34,218 bases of DNA from JBBTRP01 sp038065125 (GTDB lineage Bacteria > Patescibacteriota > Patescibacteriia > JACQRZ01), in contig JBBTRP010000058.1 in assembly GCA_038065125.1 (NCBI GenBank), forward strand, positions 1 through 34,218, given 5' to 3'. The position numbers were made by a program, and so were the translations under genes. The notes below the pieces were generated by a model that was given only the letters and a program-made list of their open reading frames with translations, was not told the DNA's origin and ran no database searches. Below are positions 15,494 through 23,832 of this stretch, one piece after another (position 1 is the stretch's first letter; every line of letters starts with the position of its first letter).

Positions 15494-18448
15494 CTATTGA
15501 GACGCCTTCGCTCGCGTCTTCTTTTGCTGCTCGACGGCAGGTTGCTGGTACGTTTGTTCTGGCACCCCTTGCGGAGTCTGTTGAACGCTTTGCGGCGGCG
15601 CGGACTCGGCTATCCTCTCCATCGGAACGTCCAGTTTTACATATCCGCGATTGCGTTTTACTGCGATTTTTCCGCCAAGATACATATGCTTGAACCGACG
15701 TGTATGCGGGGCGTGCTGCGGCGGAAAGTGATACTGGTCCTTGGAGACGGTGAACACATACTCGCCCTGCGGAACCAAGAAGCTAAACCTGCCTTCATAG
15801 TCGGAGAGGCGGGTGCGCAGGAGCTTGCCGGCTTTTCCATCGATGATTCCGATTGCCGCAAGCGGCAGCGACTCCAGAGAGAGCGCGTCAAACACGGTGC
15901 CCCACGGCTTTTCCTTGCGGCTGATCACCGCAACTTTCCCGAGCATAAACAGACAGTTGAGGAATAAGAGGATGAGATTCATGCTTGTCGGAATGTATAC
16001 TGCCAGCGCGACAGAGAGTCCGACGCTCAAGAAGAGCGAGACCATCGAATACTTGGAGAAGCTATGCAAGAATCCCTTCAACCCTACCCGGGTCTTTTTT
16101 ATGAGCTCAGGATGCGGCGGGTCAAGAGGAATTGAAACCTCGATGAGATCCTCGTCGCGCGCAATGACAAACGCTTCCTGGTGGTACACATGAGCATAAT
16201 CGCCGTCCAGCGCGCCCTTCACGATTGCCGAGGGAAATACATATTCTTGTTTTGACACGCCAAGGGTGTAATTCCCGGGTTTAACCAGAAAACTGAACCG
16301 TCCGTTCTTGTCGGTGACCTGCGTCTCGATGAGTTTTTTATCTCCGTCAAACAGACGGACAATCGCGAGGTCAATCGAATTTTTGGTGATCGCGTCATAC
16401 ACCACTCCCCATGGCCGGCGGCGCTTGCGCAGGCCGAGCGCAGAGAGGAGCGCAGAAATGAAATGGTTGAGGTAGTGATACCAGTTCACGGAGCTTGAGA
16501 TCAGGCCGGGGTTGAGCGCCGCGGCAACCGGACCTGCGGCAATCGCGGTCGTTTGCAGTGCGGGCTGGCTTTCTTCAACCGCCTTTTTGACCTCCTTGCT
16601 CGCCGCTTCAACCGACTTTCTGATCGCGACCACCTGCGGCGCAACTGCAGAGATCAGCCGCACCTGAAGTGCCGGCAGAATGGACGCGCGATAACGGAGT
16701 AGTTGCACCTGGTCATCGACATACACCACCTTGAGAGCCATCTGCTTTGAACCGGTCTCAGACGGCGTGACCAGGGAGGTCGCATAACAACTTCTCTGTG
16801 AGTCAAGGGTGAATTGCGCGACACGATCCGCAAGGGTGAGCACGAGCCTCTTCACCGGTTTTTGAAAAATATCGCGTGGGACACAGAGGGAGACGCGCGC
16901 ATTCGGCGTGGTCGAAAAGTCCCGCTCGCCCTGATAGAGCTGCTGCTCGGCACTACCCTGCTGCATACCGAAATCCGCGAGTGAAATGTCGGCTACAACC
17001 GGCACGAGCGAGATGAGCGAGCGCACGACAAACGTAAAGGGCGCCGCGCTGGTCTTGTTTCCGGCGAGCACGAATACGGTCATGTGATCGCTGGTCACCG
17101 TGACGGTGTTGTTTTCCGTGTCGATGACGGAACGTTCTTTGCGCATCGTGGTACCGTCGTACGAGTAGCCTTCCAGGCTTCCTTTCTCGATTCCCTGAAT
17201 CTCTTCTTCAGTGAACCGAAAAACGTAAGTGATAGGGTTAAGAAATTGTTGGATCGGATCAACGCCCTCCTCACTCTCCTTGTATGCAGTGACGATATAG
17301 ACCTGCGCGGGCGCGATGCGCTTGTCCTGGGGTGCTTCAAGCGATGACCATACCTTCGCCTGTTCAAGCGTCACGGGCTTTACGTTCACGGTGTACACCT
17401 CGCTGACCGAGCCGAGCCGGACGGTGTCATAGCGGGCGGCAGACCCCTGCCCAAGCGTTGCCTGCTGTGGCAGAAACACGTCGATACCCGCGCCGTCGTT
17501 ACGCCGGAGCAGTAACGAGGTCTCCCGTTCGGGGTTGACGTTTGCGGTTTTCTCCGCAGGAAGAACGATTGAGGGAACTTCGCCCGCGGCAATCTGACGT
17601 TCCCGCTCAAGTCGTTGCTGTTCTTGTCGCTGCTGCTCTTCTTGCTGTTGGGTGATCGGTGTTTGCTGAGGAGCGATCACCTGCGGAGGAGGAACTGGTG
17701 CGGACGATGCGGCTGGAGGTTGCGCTCTTTGCACAACCGTACGAATACGAGAGAGCTGGTCGCGGATGAACTCTCGAACACGACCGAAATCGACCGCAAC
17801 TTCAGCAGGAGCCTGCTCGCCCGGACGCTGCTGGTTTTGCGGTTGTCCCTCAACGACAATTTGTTCTGTTGGGACCTCAAGCTGTTGGACTTGTTGCTGT
17901 TGTTGCACCTGAAGTTGCTGCTGCCTGATGGTAGGAAGGTCCAACGTCGACGTGGTGGAAAAAGGAAAATTCGGCGTTGGGTCAACTCCCACGAGTACGA
18001 CTCCTCGCCAGCCTGCCTGAATTGGCACTCCGCGAGCGGTTGGATAACTTAAGGTAAGGAGCTTGGTATTCTGGTCGAGTGCGGCCCCCCAAATGCCGTC
18101 CCCTGCCGCGGCAGCAACCGGATACTCGGCCTCCGAGCCGTCAGGCCCGTACATGAGCCGAATCGACTCATAGTCGACAGTATTTGTCGAGGAGACGACG
18201 TTTGCAAAGTTTACCGATATCGAACTGGTCGCGATGGTCTGAGACGTCGTGAATTGGATGATATGGTCCGCTTTCGTCTGCGCCTTGATCGAGGTCATCT
18301 TGTTCGAAAGACGCTGGAAGCCGTAACTGGGCGCGACGGCCGCGCCAATCAGAACACTGCACACTCCCAAAAGAAATAGAAATATCAAAAAACCACGACG
18401 ACGCGGGGATATCAAAAAATTTCCACGATTGAGCATGGGCAGAAACAT
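15494..18448 (-). CDS. Large envelope protein with Gln-rich linker and two carboxypeptidase-regulatory-like domains
   Basis: From the ATG at 18448 this is 984 residues. The order is: a transmembrane segment (about 18-38); a beta-rich domain (about 45-165, with GDGIWGAALDQNTKLLTLSYP); a very Gln-rich linker (about 180-290); and a beta-rich domain with VIDTENNTVTVTS (about 300-630). A helical stretch follows, then two copies of a transthyretin-like carboxypeptidase-regulatory-like domain (each beginning PWG-VFDA/VYDA and containing GRFSFLV-P-GEY/NY). A pair of membrane helices separates these two copies. The tail is Gln/Pro-rich. The start is supported by a promoter at 18466-18494; a later ATG at 18436 is also possible. 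Domains are shared with the downstream fibronectin-domain protein. Function is unknown. Confidence 0.8.
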   Translation of the reverse strand: MFLPMLNRGNFLISPRRRGFLIFLFLLGVCSVLIGAAVAPSYGFQRLSNKMTSIKAQTKADHIIQFTTSQTIATSSISVNFANVVSSTNTVDYESIRLMYGPDGSEAEYPVAAAAGDGIWGAALDQNTKLLTLSYPTARGVPIQAGWRGVVLVGVDPTPNFPFSTTSTLDLPTIRQQQLQVQQQQQVQQLEVPTEQIVVEGQPQNQQRPGEQAPAEVAVDFGRVREFIRDQLSRIRTVVQRAQPPAASSAPVPPPQVIAPQQTPITQQQEEQQRQEQQRLERERQIAAGEVPSIVLPAEKTANVNPERETSLLLRRNDGAGIDVFLPQQATLGQGSAARYDTVRLGSVSEVYTVNVKPVTLEQAKVWSSLEAPQDKRIAPAQVYIVTAYKESEEGVDPIQQFLNPITYVFRFTEEEIQGIEKGSLEGYSYDGTTMRKERSVIDTENNTVTVTSDHMTVFVLAGNKTSAAPFTFVVRSLISLVPVVADISLADFGMQQGSAEQQLYQGERDFSTTPNARVSLCVPRDIFQKPVKRLVLTLADRVAQFTLDSQRSCYATSLVTPSETGSKQMALKVVYVDDQVQLLRYRASILPALQVRLISAVAPQVVAIRKSVEAASKEVKKAVEESQPALQTTAIAAGPVAAALNPGLISSSVNWYHYLNHFISALLSALGLRKRRRPWGVVYDAITKNSIDLAIVRLFDGDKKLIETQVTDKNGRFSFLVKPGNYTLGVSKQEYVFPSAIVKGALDGDYAHVYHQEAFVIARDEDLIEVSIPLDPPHPELIKKTRVGLKGFLHSFSKYSMVSLFLSVGLSVALAVYIPTSMNLILLFLNCLFMLGKVAVISRKEKPWGTVFDALSLESLPLAAIGIIDGKAGKLLRTRLSDYEGRFSFLVPQGEYVFTVSKDQYHFPPQHAPHTRRFKHMYLGGKIAVKRNRGYVKLDVPMERIAESAPPQSVQQTPQGVPEQTYQQPAVEQQKKTRAKASQ

Positions 18449-18465
18449 CACTAACTTACCCTGAT

Positions 18466-18494
18466 AGCATACCAGAATGTAATCCTCCTGTGAA
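18466..18494 (-). promoter_or_regulatory. Promoter for the large envelope-protein pair
   Basis: Reading the minus strand, TTCACA (18489-18494) and TATGCT (18466-18471) are separated by 17 bp. The predicted start lies about 10 nt before the ATG at 18448, giving a very short leader. Confidence 0.6.
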
Positions 18495-18495
18495 C

Positions 18496-18527
18496 GAGAA
18501 AGAATCATCGCAAGATGATTCTTTCTC
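18496..18527 (-). terminator. Perfect 14-bp stem-loop directly after tRNA-Met
   Basis: The arms 18496-18509 and 18514-18527 pair perfectly around a 4-nt loop. It begins 1 nt after the tRNA 3' end. There is no long U run after it on the minus strand, only T-rich sequence inside the stem, so it may terminate or protect the tRNA precursor. Confidence 0.6.
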
Positions 18528-18528
18528 A

Positions 18529-18602
18529 TAGCAGGGGAGGGGCTCGAACCCTCGACCTGACGCTTATGAAGCGCCCGCTCTAACCAGCTGAGCTACCCTG
18601 CC
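18529..18602 (-). tRNA. tRNA-Met (CAT), elongator type
   Basis: A full cloverleaf is visible in 74 nt. The acceptor arm is GGCAGGG with CCCTGCT, the D-stem GCTC/GAGC, the anticodon loop TTCATAA between GGCGC and GCGTC, and the T-arm GAGGG-TTCGAGC-CCCTC. The discriminator is A and CCA is not encoded. The first pair is formed (G-U), so this is not the initiator. A lysidine-modified Ile2 tRNA also carries CAT and cannot be excluded, but the body resembles elongator Met. Confidence 0.9.
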
Positions 18603-18672
18603 CAATACATTCCTAGCGACGATGGGAACAACCCATGACTCGACAGAACAGAGTCGATTATGCGGCAAATTC

Positions 18673-19392
18673 CTACATTTGTCCAGGTGTTTGCGGTGGG
18701 GTTTGGTCTTTTTCGCTGAACTTCTTATCCAGATCTCCCGAGAGCGGTGATGTGCTCTGTTGTGTCCCGACAACAGCCTCTTGAGCTGGCACCGAGGACC
18801 CTTTCTGAGATTTTCGTCGCTTCCACAAGAATGCGCCGATCGGCAACGCGAGTCCCAAGAGGACAAGAAATGCAGAGTATCCCGCATCCGGTTTTTGGTT
18901 CTTTTCTATATATACTGCGTCAGGATCAACCACTTCCGACAAAGACTCAACTTTGCTTTTGTCCTTAGAGCTGGGACTACTTATCCCAAACGAAACGGTG
19001 CCCTCAATCGGCCCTTGATAGAAGTACGCCGACTCATTCTTCTCGGCGACTTTTTTCGCCTCATCATCCGTCTTGGCATTCATGAGTTCTTTAAACTGCT
19101 TCACCAGCTCAATGTCTGTCGAGGTGAGCACAATATGCGCCCTCTCCTCTTCTTTTTGGTTTGCGCCCCACACCGGGATGAGCGCCTCGTCCAATCCCCG
19201 CTTTTCCTTGACAAGTGCGGTAAGGACCGAGTACTCGCAGTCGGTGAGTTTAACCCAAATATCTTTCGGCCGTTCCTTTATATACTGATCGCAACTCATC
19301 ACGCGCTGAGTGCTCCCCTTCAGAGCGGTATACAGCCCTTGGCCCCCTGCAATCAGAATCCCGATGGAAATCGCGATAATGGCAATATTCAT
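18673..19392 (-). CDS. Two-helix membrane protein of unknown function
   Basis: The 239-residue protein begins with a hydrophobic helix (about residues 2-22). A soluble region of about 145 residues follows, with the stretch WVKLTDCEYSVLTALV. A second hydrophobic helix (about 168-188) ends in a basic KRRKS stop-transfer motif. A polar Ser/Gln/Pro-rich tail of about 45 residues closes the protein. The layout suggests a domain outside the membrane held by two helices with a cytoplasmic tail. I recall similarly built hypothetical proteins in Planctomycetes but cannot name a family. It has its own good promoter (19419-19447) and is followed by the tRNA-Met gene. Confidence 0.75.
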   Translation of the reverse strand: MNIAIIAISIGILIAGGQGLYTALKGSTQRVMSCDQYIKERPKDIWVKLTDCEYSVLTALVKEKRGLDEALIPVWGANQKEEERAHIVLTSTDIELVKQFKELMNAKTDDEAKKVAEKNESAYFYQGPIEGTVSFGISSPSSKDKSKVESLSEVVDPDAVYIEKNQKPDAGYSAFLVLLGLALPIGAFLWKRRKSQKGSSVPAQEAVVGTQQSTSPLSGDLDKKFSEKDQTPPQTPGQM

Positions 19393-19418
19393 ATTAAAAG
19401 GTGAACAATAATGAGTGT

Positions 19419-19447
19419 ACTGTAGTGCGATTACTCGTCTAAGTCAA
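19419..19447 (-). promoter_or_regulatory. Promoter for the two-helix membrane protein gene
   Basis: On the minus strand TTGACT (19442-19447) and TACAGT (19419-19424) are separated by exactly 17 bp. It lies 27 bp upstream of the ATG at 19392. Confidence 0.6.
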
Positions 19448-19463
19448 TGATCGCCCCGACCCA

Positions 19464-20078
19464 TTATCGGGCTTTTACTATAAGTTTTTCAAGAGCTTCT
19501 CGCAGGGATTCCATCTCAAACTCCTCGTCCTCTTCTGTCTGGTCGGCACAATATTTGCCGCTTGCGACAACAATATACAGGCACCGCATAGGGAAACCGG
19601 GGTCGACAGGATAGTGAATTGTGTTCGTGAGAATCACATCTCTCCTACCGCTCTCGATGATCACGTCGCCATCGGGTGGTGAGAGTGCGTACACGTCAAG
19701 CCAGTATGCCGGCAGACGGCCCCCATGCTTGGCAGCAAGATTTTTGTAAAACGAAGTATATATCTGCGCCACCTCATCTCGTGAGAGCAATCTTTCATCT
19801 TTCCCGGCAAGAGTGTTTCTCCGCACTTTTGCAGGATCAAGGTCCGGCTCAGCGGGAATAACAAACGCGGTGTCGTTTGCAAGGATCGGCAAGTCGGTTT
19901 TCTCCCGATATGCCGCACACTTTTGTTTCGCGTTTTCCTCAACATCGCTTCCCTCCTCGACCTCAGTCACCGCAAGTCCGAGATCGGAAGGTGTGATCCA
20001 CTCAACATCAAGATGTCGCGTGAGTTTTCTCACACGCGCGACTTTTGCGGAATTTGTCGAGGCGATGAGTATGCGCAT
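19464..20078 (-). CDS. Ham1/RdgB-like non-canonical purine NTP pyrophosphatase, divergent
   Basis: Members of this family hydrolyse ITP, XTP and dITP to monophosphates, keeping bad purines out of nucleic acids. The 204-residue protein (ATG at 20078, chosen over one five codons upstream) aligns at the key places: ILIASTNSAKVARV for the N-terminal substrate loop, EEGSDVEENAKQKC for the ENA motif, and LPILANDTAF where E. coli has IADDSG. The second half is poorly conserved, and the GGFGYDP-type motif is replaced by PVDPGFP. It could therefore act on other nucleotides. It ends a run of six closely spaced minus-strand genes. Confidence 0.7.
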   Translation of the reverse strand: MRILIASTNSAKVARVRKLTRHLDVEWITPSDLGLAVTEVEEGSDVEENAKQKCAAYREKTDLPILANDTAFVIPAEPDLDPAKVRRNTLAGKDERLLSRDEVAQIYTSFYKNLAAKHGGRLPAYWLDVYALSPPDGDVIIESGRRDVILTNTIHYPVDPGFPMRCLYIVVASGKYCADQTEEDEEFEMESLREALEKLIVKAR

Positions 20079-20115
20079 GGTATTCGTGTACATGAAAAAC
20101 CTCTAATTTTTGAGT

Positions 20116-21015
20116 TTATAGAGTGATCGTCTTTCTTTGTATTGTACTGTTCGCCGTCAGCCATACTCCTGCGAGTGCGAGCGCAAGTCCTGCGATGAAC
20201 GGGGGAGAAATCGTTTCTTTCAAAAATAGATACGCCCAAAAAATCGCCGCAAACGGCTGAATATAGAGCACCATTGACGCGAGGACAGGTTCCGTGCCAC
20301 GAACAATAAGTTGGACTAGAAGGTAGTACAGGGCCGTACCCACGACACCTGCGTACACGACTCCAAACACTGCCGCAGCCGATACACTGCTCCACCACTG
20401 AGGACTCATCTTGAGATCAAAAAATGCCGGGATAAATAAAAGTGCGACGGCCATACTTGAGAAGAAGGTCGTAATCTCAATCGGGTGATACTTGTGCTGC
20501 AGCGGTTTTGAGTACATTGTGTGCAGCGTCATCGAGATGACCGCGAGAATGATGATCCCATTGCCGAGAAGTGTTGCGGAGCTTGTTCCCCGCCCGATAA
20601 GCGGCAACGCCGTAATAAGAAGAGCGCCCGCAAAACCGACTACAACACCAAACAACGTTCGGCGGCTGAATTCGAGCCGCAGTAGGAGAACTGAAAAAAT
20701 AACTGTAAGGAGAGGGCTCAAAGTATAGAGCGCCTGCGCGATCCCGGCACCCGTCCGCTGGATGCCGAAGGAGAACAATACGACATTACCGACCGCGAAA
20801 AGCGAGATACACGCAACTTTTGGTAAGTCGCTGCCGATGCGCTGCCGCACGCGGAGATACAATGGCAACAGGATCAGGGTGGCCAGAACAAAACGAAAAA
20901 AAGTGAAACTTAACGGAGGAATCTCTGACAATGAAATCTTAGCAAAGACAGGAACCGCACCGCCCAAGAAGGCGGCAAGGAGAACAAATGAAATGGTTCG
21001 ATGATGAGCGCTCAT
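20116..21015 (-). CDS. EamA/DMT-superfamily transporter
   Basis: The 299-residue protein consists of about ten hydrophobic helices in two halves of five, the EamA repeat pattern. The first half starts with FVLLAAFLGGAVPVFAKISL and includes SFTFFRFVLATLILLPLYL. The second half contains the FAAIFWAYLFLKETISPPFIAGLALALAGV region, the conserved end of each EamA unit. The substrate is not predictable from sequence; such proteins export metabolites, amino acids or nucleosides. It lies 18 bp after the HD-domain gene and 37 bp before the Ham1-like gene. Confidence 0.88.
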   Translation of the reverse strand: MSAHHRTISFVLLAAFLGGAVPVFAKISLSEIPPLSFTFFRFVLATLILLPLYLRVRQRIGSDLPKVACISLFAVGNVVLFSFGIQRTGAGIAQALYTLSPLLTVIFSVLLLRLEFSRRTLFGVVVGFAGALLITALPLIGRGTSSATLLGNGIIILAVISMTLHTMYSKPLQHKYHPIEITTFFSSMAVALLFIPAFFDLKMSPQWWSSVSAAAVFGVVYAGVVGTALYYLLVQLIVRGTEPVLASMVLYIQPFAAIFWAYLFLKETISPPFIAGLALALAGVWLTANSTIQRKTITL

Positions 21016-21033
21016 CTGAATGTGGAATGAGGT

Positions 21034-21555
21034 CTACCGATGCCGCTGAAAGGCAGCGAAAAGTTCCGCAAATACCGGATCGATAAAACTCTCCGGCTTA
21101 AGGCGCGCAATCGCTTCGGCATTTTGCCGGCAGTAGAGCAACTCGCGCTCGTTTTGTACTCGGGAGTAATAGGAAAAGCTATCGATGATATCCGCCGCCT
21201 TCACGATGAGCGCATCGTGCCCGTTTGCAACGCACCGGCCGATGAGCTCGTTAATCTTTTCGACGGGTTTCTTGATCGAGTCGTCTTTTGTGCACGCTGT
21301 CACGATACTGGCAACCCGCTCTCCGAACGCCTCTCGTACCGCGCGCTCGTGAATACCGGCCCACTCGACCGCATCATGCAAAAACCCCGCAAGGATAATC
21401 TCGCGCGAATACTCCCGCTGATACAGATACACGCCGACGCGAAGCGCATGGATTAACGCCGGCTTTCTGCTTTGCTCATCTGAGGGCGGCACATTCGCAA
21501 CAAGCAAGCGGATAGCCTGTTCACACTCAAGGTCAAGTGATTGTTGAGAGTGCAT
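21034..21555 (-). CDS. HD-domain hydrolase resembling the RelA/SpoT hydrolase domain
   Basis: The protein is 173 residues with the His...HD...D metal-binding pattern. His lies in ALIHALRVGVYLYQ, the HD pair in IILAGFLHDAVEWAG, and a distal Asp in VKAADIIDSFSYY. The segment FGERVASIVTACTKD after the HD pair matches the order seen in (p)ppGpp hydrolase domains of the RelA/SpoT and small alarmone hydrolase group. No synthetase, TGS or ACT domain is present. A nucleotide pyrophosphohydrolase activity is likely. Whether ppGpp is the substrate is open. It lies in a gene run with ribokinase and a Ham1-like enzyme. Confidence 0.78.
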   Translation of the reverse strand: MHSQQSLDLECEQAIRLLVANVPPSDEQSRKPALIHALRVGVYLYQREYSREIILAGFLHDAVEWAGIHERAVREAFGERVASIVTACTKDDSIKKPVEKINELIGRCVANGHDALIVKAADIIDSFSYYSRVQNERELLYCRQNAEAIARLKPESFIDPVFAELFAAFQRHR

Positions 21556-21568
21556 GGTGGAATCAGTG

Positions 21569-21844
21569 TTACTCTCTTTCGAGATGTCTTCCAGTCCACC
21601 ACTTCTTAATGACCGGCAAAGATTGTATAGAAAGAATATACCCGGCCGTGGCCACGAATGCGCTGAGGAAAAACTCCTTCACTCCCATTGAATAGAGAAT
21701 CACCGCCGCGACAACATACGTGATCGCGGCAATGGTCATCGTGCGAAACACGCTCACCTCCCACGCCTTTTCCGCCTCGACGCGCGCATTACGATCTTTA
21801 AGTGCGCGGATTTCTTCCTCTAGTTTTTTGGAGTGTTCGTCCAT
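21569..21844 (-). CDS. Small two-helix membrane protein with N-terminal coiled coil
   Basis: This is a 91-residue protein. Residues 1-28 are highly charged with a heptad-like pattern (KKLEEEIRALKDRNARVEAEK), followed by two hydrophobic helices (about 32-51 and 56-74) and a short basic end with WWTGRHLERE. I do not recognise a family. Spacing of about 12 bp on both sides places it in the same transcript as ribokinase and the HD protein. A topology with both ends inside the cell fits the positive charges. Confidence 0.7.
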   Translation of the reverse strand: MDEHSKKLEEEIRALKDRNARVEAEKAWEVSVFRTMTIAAITYVVAAVILYSMGVKEFFLSAFVATAGYILSIQSLPVIKKWWTGRHLERE

Positions 21845-21856
21845 AGAACTTTTTTA

Positions 21857-22780
21857 TCAATGGATTATTCTGTTCAATCCTTGCTCCACTTCGTCTCGCG
21901 TTGGCATGGCTGATGCGGCGCCGAAGCGCTGTACGGATAGTGACGCGGCGACGTTTGCGTAGATGAGTGCGTCGTGTAGCGACTCACCGGCGGCTAATTG
22001 AGCGGCAAGCGCACCGATAAAGCAGTCGCCCGCTCCGGTCGTGTCAGTTACATCAACTTTCTGTCCCTCAATGCGGATGTGCTCTTCACCGCTTAAAGCG
22101 AAAACTCCCCGTTCCCCGAGAGTAACAATTACAATCTGCTCGGGATGCGTACGCAGTTTTCTGGCTGCAGATAGGACTCCGTCAGGCTTAGCGGGATCTA
22201 CGGTCGCATCGGTCAAGAACGAGAGTTCCGTTTCATTGAGGACAAGAATGTCGCTTATGCGTAAAAGCAAATCGGAACAGCTCTTCGCCGGCGCAGGATT
22301 GAGAATGGTGGTCGCGCCTTTTTCTTTCCCTTTGACAAAAAAATACTCAATGACATTCTGGGGTATCTCAAAGTTGCTTATCAGAATATCGCCCGGCGAT
22401 ATGTCCACAGCATCGATATCATCTGGGGCAAGGTCGGCATTTGCACCCGCAACCACGACGATTGAGTTGTCGCGTGCCGCCGACACAATAAGAGCGGTAC
22501 CGGTCGGGCTGCCTGAATGCTTGACGTGAGAGAGGTCGACTCCTTGCTCTGCGTAAAAGGTAAGGAGCTCTCCTCCGAAAGCATCGCTCCCCACCCGCCC
22601 GATCAACACGGTCGACGCGCCGGATTTTACAGCTGCAACCGCCTGATTTGCGCCCTTACCACCAGGTGAAAATACTACTCCGCTCCCGACGACCGTCTCG
22701 CCGATCTTGGGATGACGCTCGGCAGTAACCACAATATCCATGTTAATGCTTCCCGCGACGATGACCTTTTTTTTAATCAT
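21857..22780 (-). CDS. rbsK: Ribokinase (PfkB family carbohydrate kinase)
   Basis: Ribokinase phosphorylates D-ribose to ribose 5-phosphate with ATP. At 307 residues the length is right. The first PfkB signature is present as FSPGGKGANQAVA (about 38-50). The second, with the catalytic Asp, is DTTGAGDCFIGALAAQLA (about 245-262). The start has GSINMDIV and PKIGETV as in RbsK. The ATG overlaps the stop of the HAD gene upstream as ATGA. No ribose ABC transporter is visible, so internally released ribose is the more likely substrate. Another PfkB sugar or nucleoside kinase activity is possible. Confidence 0.9.
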   Translation of the reverse strand: MIKKKVIVAGSINMDIVVTAERHPKIGETVVGSGVVFSPGGKGANQAVAAVKSGASTVLIGRVGSDAFGGELLTFYAEQGVDLSHVKHSGSPTGTALIVSAARDNSIVVVAGANADLAPDDIDAVDISPGDILISNFEIPQNVIEYFFVKGKEKGATTILNPAPAKSCSDLLLRISDILVLNETELSFLTDATVDPAKPDGVLSAARKLRTHPEQIVIVTLGERGVFALSGEEHIRIEGQKVDVTDTTGAGDCFIGALAAQLAAGESLHDALIYANVAASLSVQRFGAASAMPTRDEVEQGLNRIIH

Positions 22781-23373
22781 ACATGCTCCCTCAATTCAGA
22801 GAAATTTCCGTCATAGAGATAGGTCTGCAGGCCGAAAGAACGGGCGGTGTCGATATCGACTGCGTCGTCATCAATGTAAAGAATATCGCTCTTCTGTACC
22901 GGGTGTTCTGCGTATATTGCATTGTATATCTGCTGCCAGAACTCTAAAGAATTCTTTCGGCACCCCAGTTCGGCGGAAAGGAAAATCCGATCGATGACCT
23001 TCCCCTCAAGCAGGGTGCGAAGGCGCTCGCCTCGATACTTCTCATTATCGGTTGCCATAAACGAGGGAACTCCCCGGTCATGGACCGCCTGAGCAAGCGA
23101 CATCATCTCCGGGTCGAGTACGGTTCCTTCCGTCAGCCAGAATCGAATCAGCTCATCTACCGTCCCTCTCCACCCCCACTCGATCATGACCTTCTCCAGC
23201 TCTACTTTGAGGTCGGCGCGACCGACTCCGCACTCACGGAAAACGCCGGTGAAAAATGGGGTCATCTTTCGGACATCCAATCCATACTCATCACTCAGCC
23301 GCTGGGAAAAACGATGTTTATTCGTAATCAAAACCCCGTCCGCATCCCAGATGATTGCTTTGATGGTGTCCAT
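22777..23373 (-). CDS. HAD-superfamily hydrolase (phosphatase-like)
   Basis: From the ATG at 23373 the protein has 198 residues. It carries the four HAD motifs: IWDADGV (DxD nucleophile and acid), SFMATDNE (Thr), a conserved Lys in LGCRKNS, and ILYIDDDAVDI. A helical cap lies between motif I and II, as in the beta-phosphoglucomutase/epoxide hydrolase N-terminal subfamily. In-frame codons further upstream look non-coding and would place a 31-residue tail before the motif, so I rejected them. It is translationally coupled to ribokinase by an ATGA overlap, which hints at a sugar phosphate substrate. Confidence 0.85.
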   Translation of the reverse strand: MDTIKAIIWDADGVLITNKHRFSQRLSDEYGLDVRKMTPFFTGVFRECGVGRADLKVELEKVMIEWGWRGTVDELIRFWLTEGTVLDPEMMSLAQAVHDRGVPSFMATDNEKYRGERLRTLLEGKVIDRIFLSAELGCRKNSLEFWQQIYNAIYAEHPVQKSDILYIDDDAVDIDTARSFGLQTYLYDGNFSELREHV

Positions 23374-23480
23374 ATTTAATCTCTTATTGAATAGTGGATA
23401 GGCTTTACTGTGTACTCGCAGTATCGGCAACATCTTCGTCGTTCGCTTAAAAAATCCTCTGAGCATTCTCTGTGAAAATG

Positions 23481-23518
23481 ATTTCCCTATTTCACGCTAT
23501 AGCGTGAAATAGGGAAAT
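23481..23518. repeat. Perfect 38-bp palindrome
   Basis: The two 19-bp halves are exact reverse complements with no spacer, centred at CTA|TAG. It lies in the 204-bp gap between the HAD gene start and the end of the small partner of the AbiEii-like gene. It can form a hairpin of 17 bp with a TATA loop on either strand. It could be a terminator for the upstream pair or an operator for the HAD-ribokinase operon. The rest of the gap shows nothing definite. Confidence 0.95.
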
Positions 23519-23577
23519 AAGTAAAAAACTGACACTTCTCGATCATTAACCACCGAGCAGGGCGTGAAGACGCGTAG

Positions 23578-23832
23578 TCACAAGGAGGTTTTTTTCATAT
23601 GCCGCTCGGCGAGAAAATGTGTCGCGCGTTTCAGTTTAACAGGAACGCGTAAGGAGTCGCCTAGAGATGCCACGTTTTTCCAATCCTCGGTTGTAAAATA
23701 TCGCCACAACATACGTTGGATAAAACGACTATAGTATTGGCGCTTTTGCGCCTCGTTCCGCCAAGGGGGTTTGCACAGCAGGCCATCCCAATTCGTCAGC
23801 GCCTCGACTTCAGCTTTCGTATGGCGCTTCAT
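23578..23832 (-). CDS. Small protein coupled to the AbiEii-like gene
   Basis: This 84-residue, basic and aromatic-rich protein (several Trp, Tyr and Arg) is of no family I recognise. It has no membrane segment and no obvious helix-turn-helix. The start overlaps the end of the AbiEii-like gene by 4 bp (ATGA), so the two are translated together. By analogy with toxin-antitoxin operons it could be a partner or antitoxin. In AbiE systems, though, the antitoxin AbiEi comes first and is a larger DNA-binding protein, so this would be a different arrangement. Confidence 0.65.
   Translation of the reverse strand: MKRHTKAEVEALTNWDGLLCKPPWRNEAQKRQYYSRFIQRMLWRYFTTEDWKNVASLGDSLRVPVKLKRATHFLAERHMKKTSL

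Noticed and set aside
23481..23518. Reading the palindrome as a parS site for ParB
   Set aside because: Each half resembles half of parS, but the halves are 8 bp further apart than in the canonical 16-bp site, and it lies over 10 kb from parAB.
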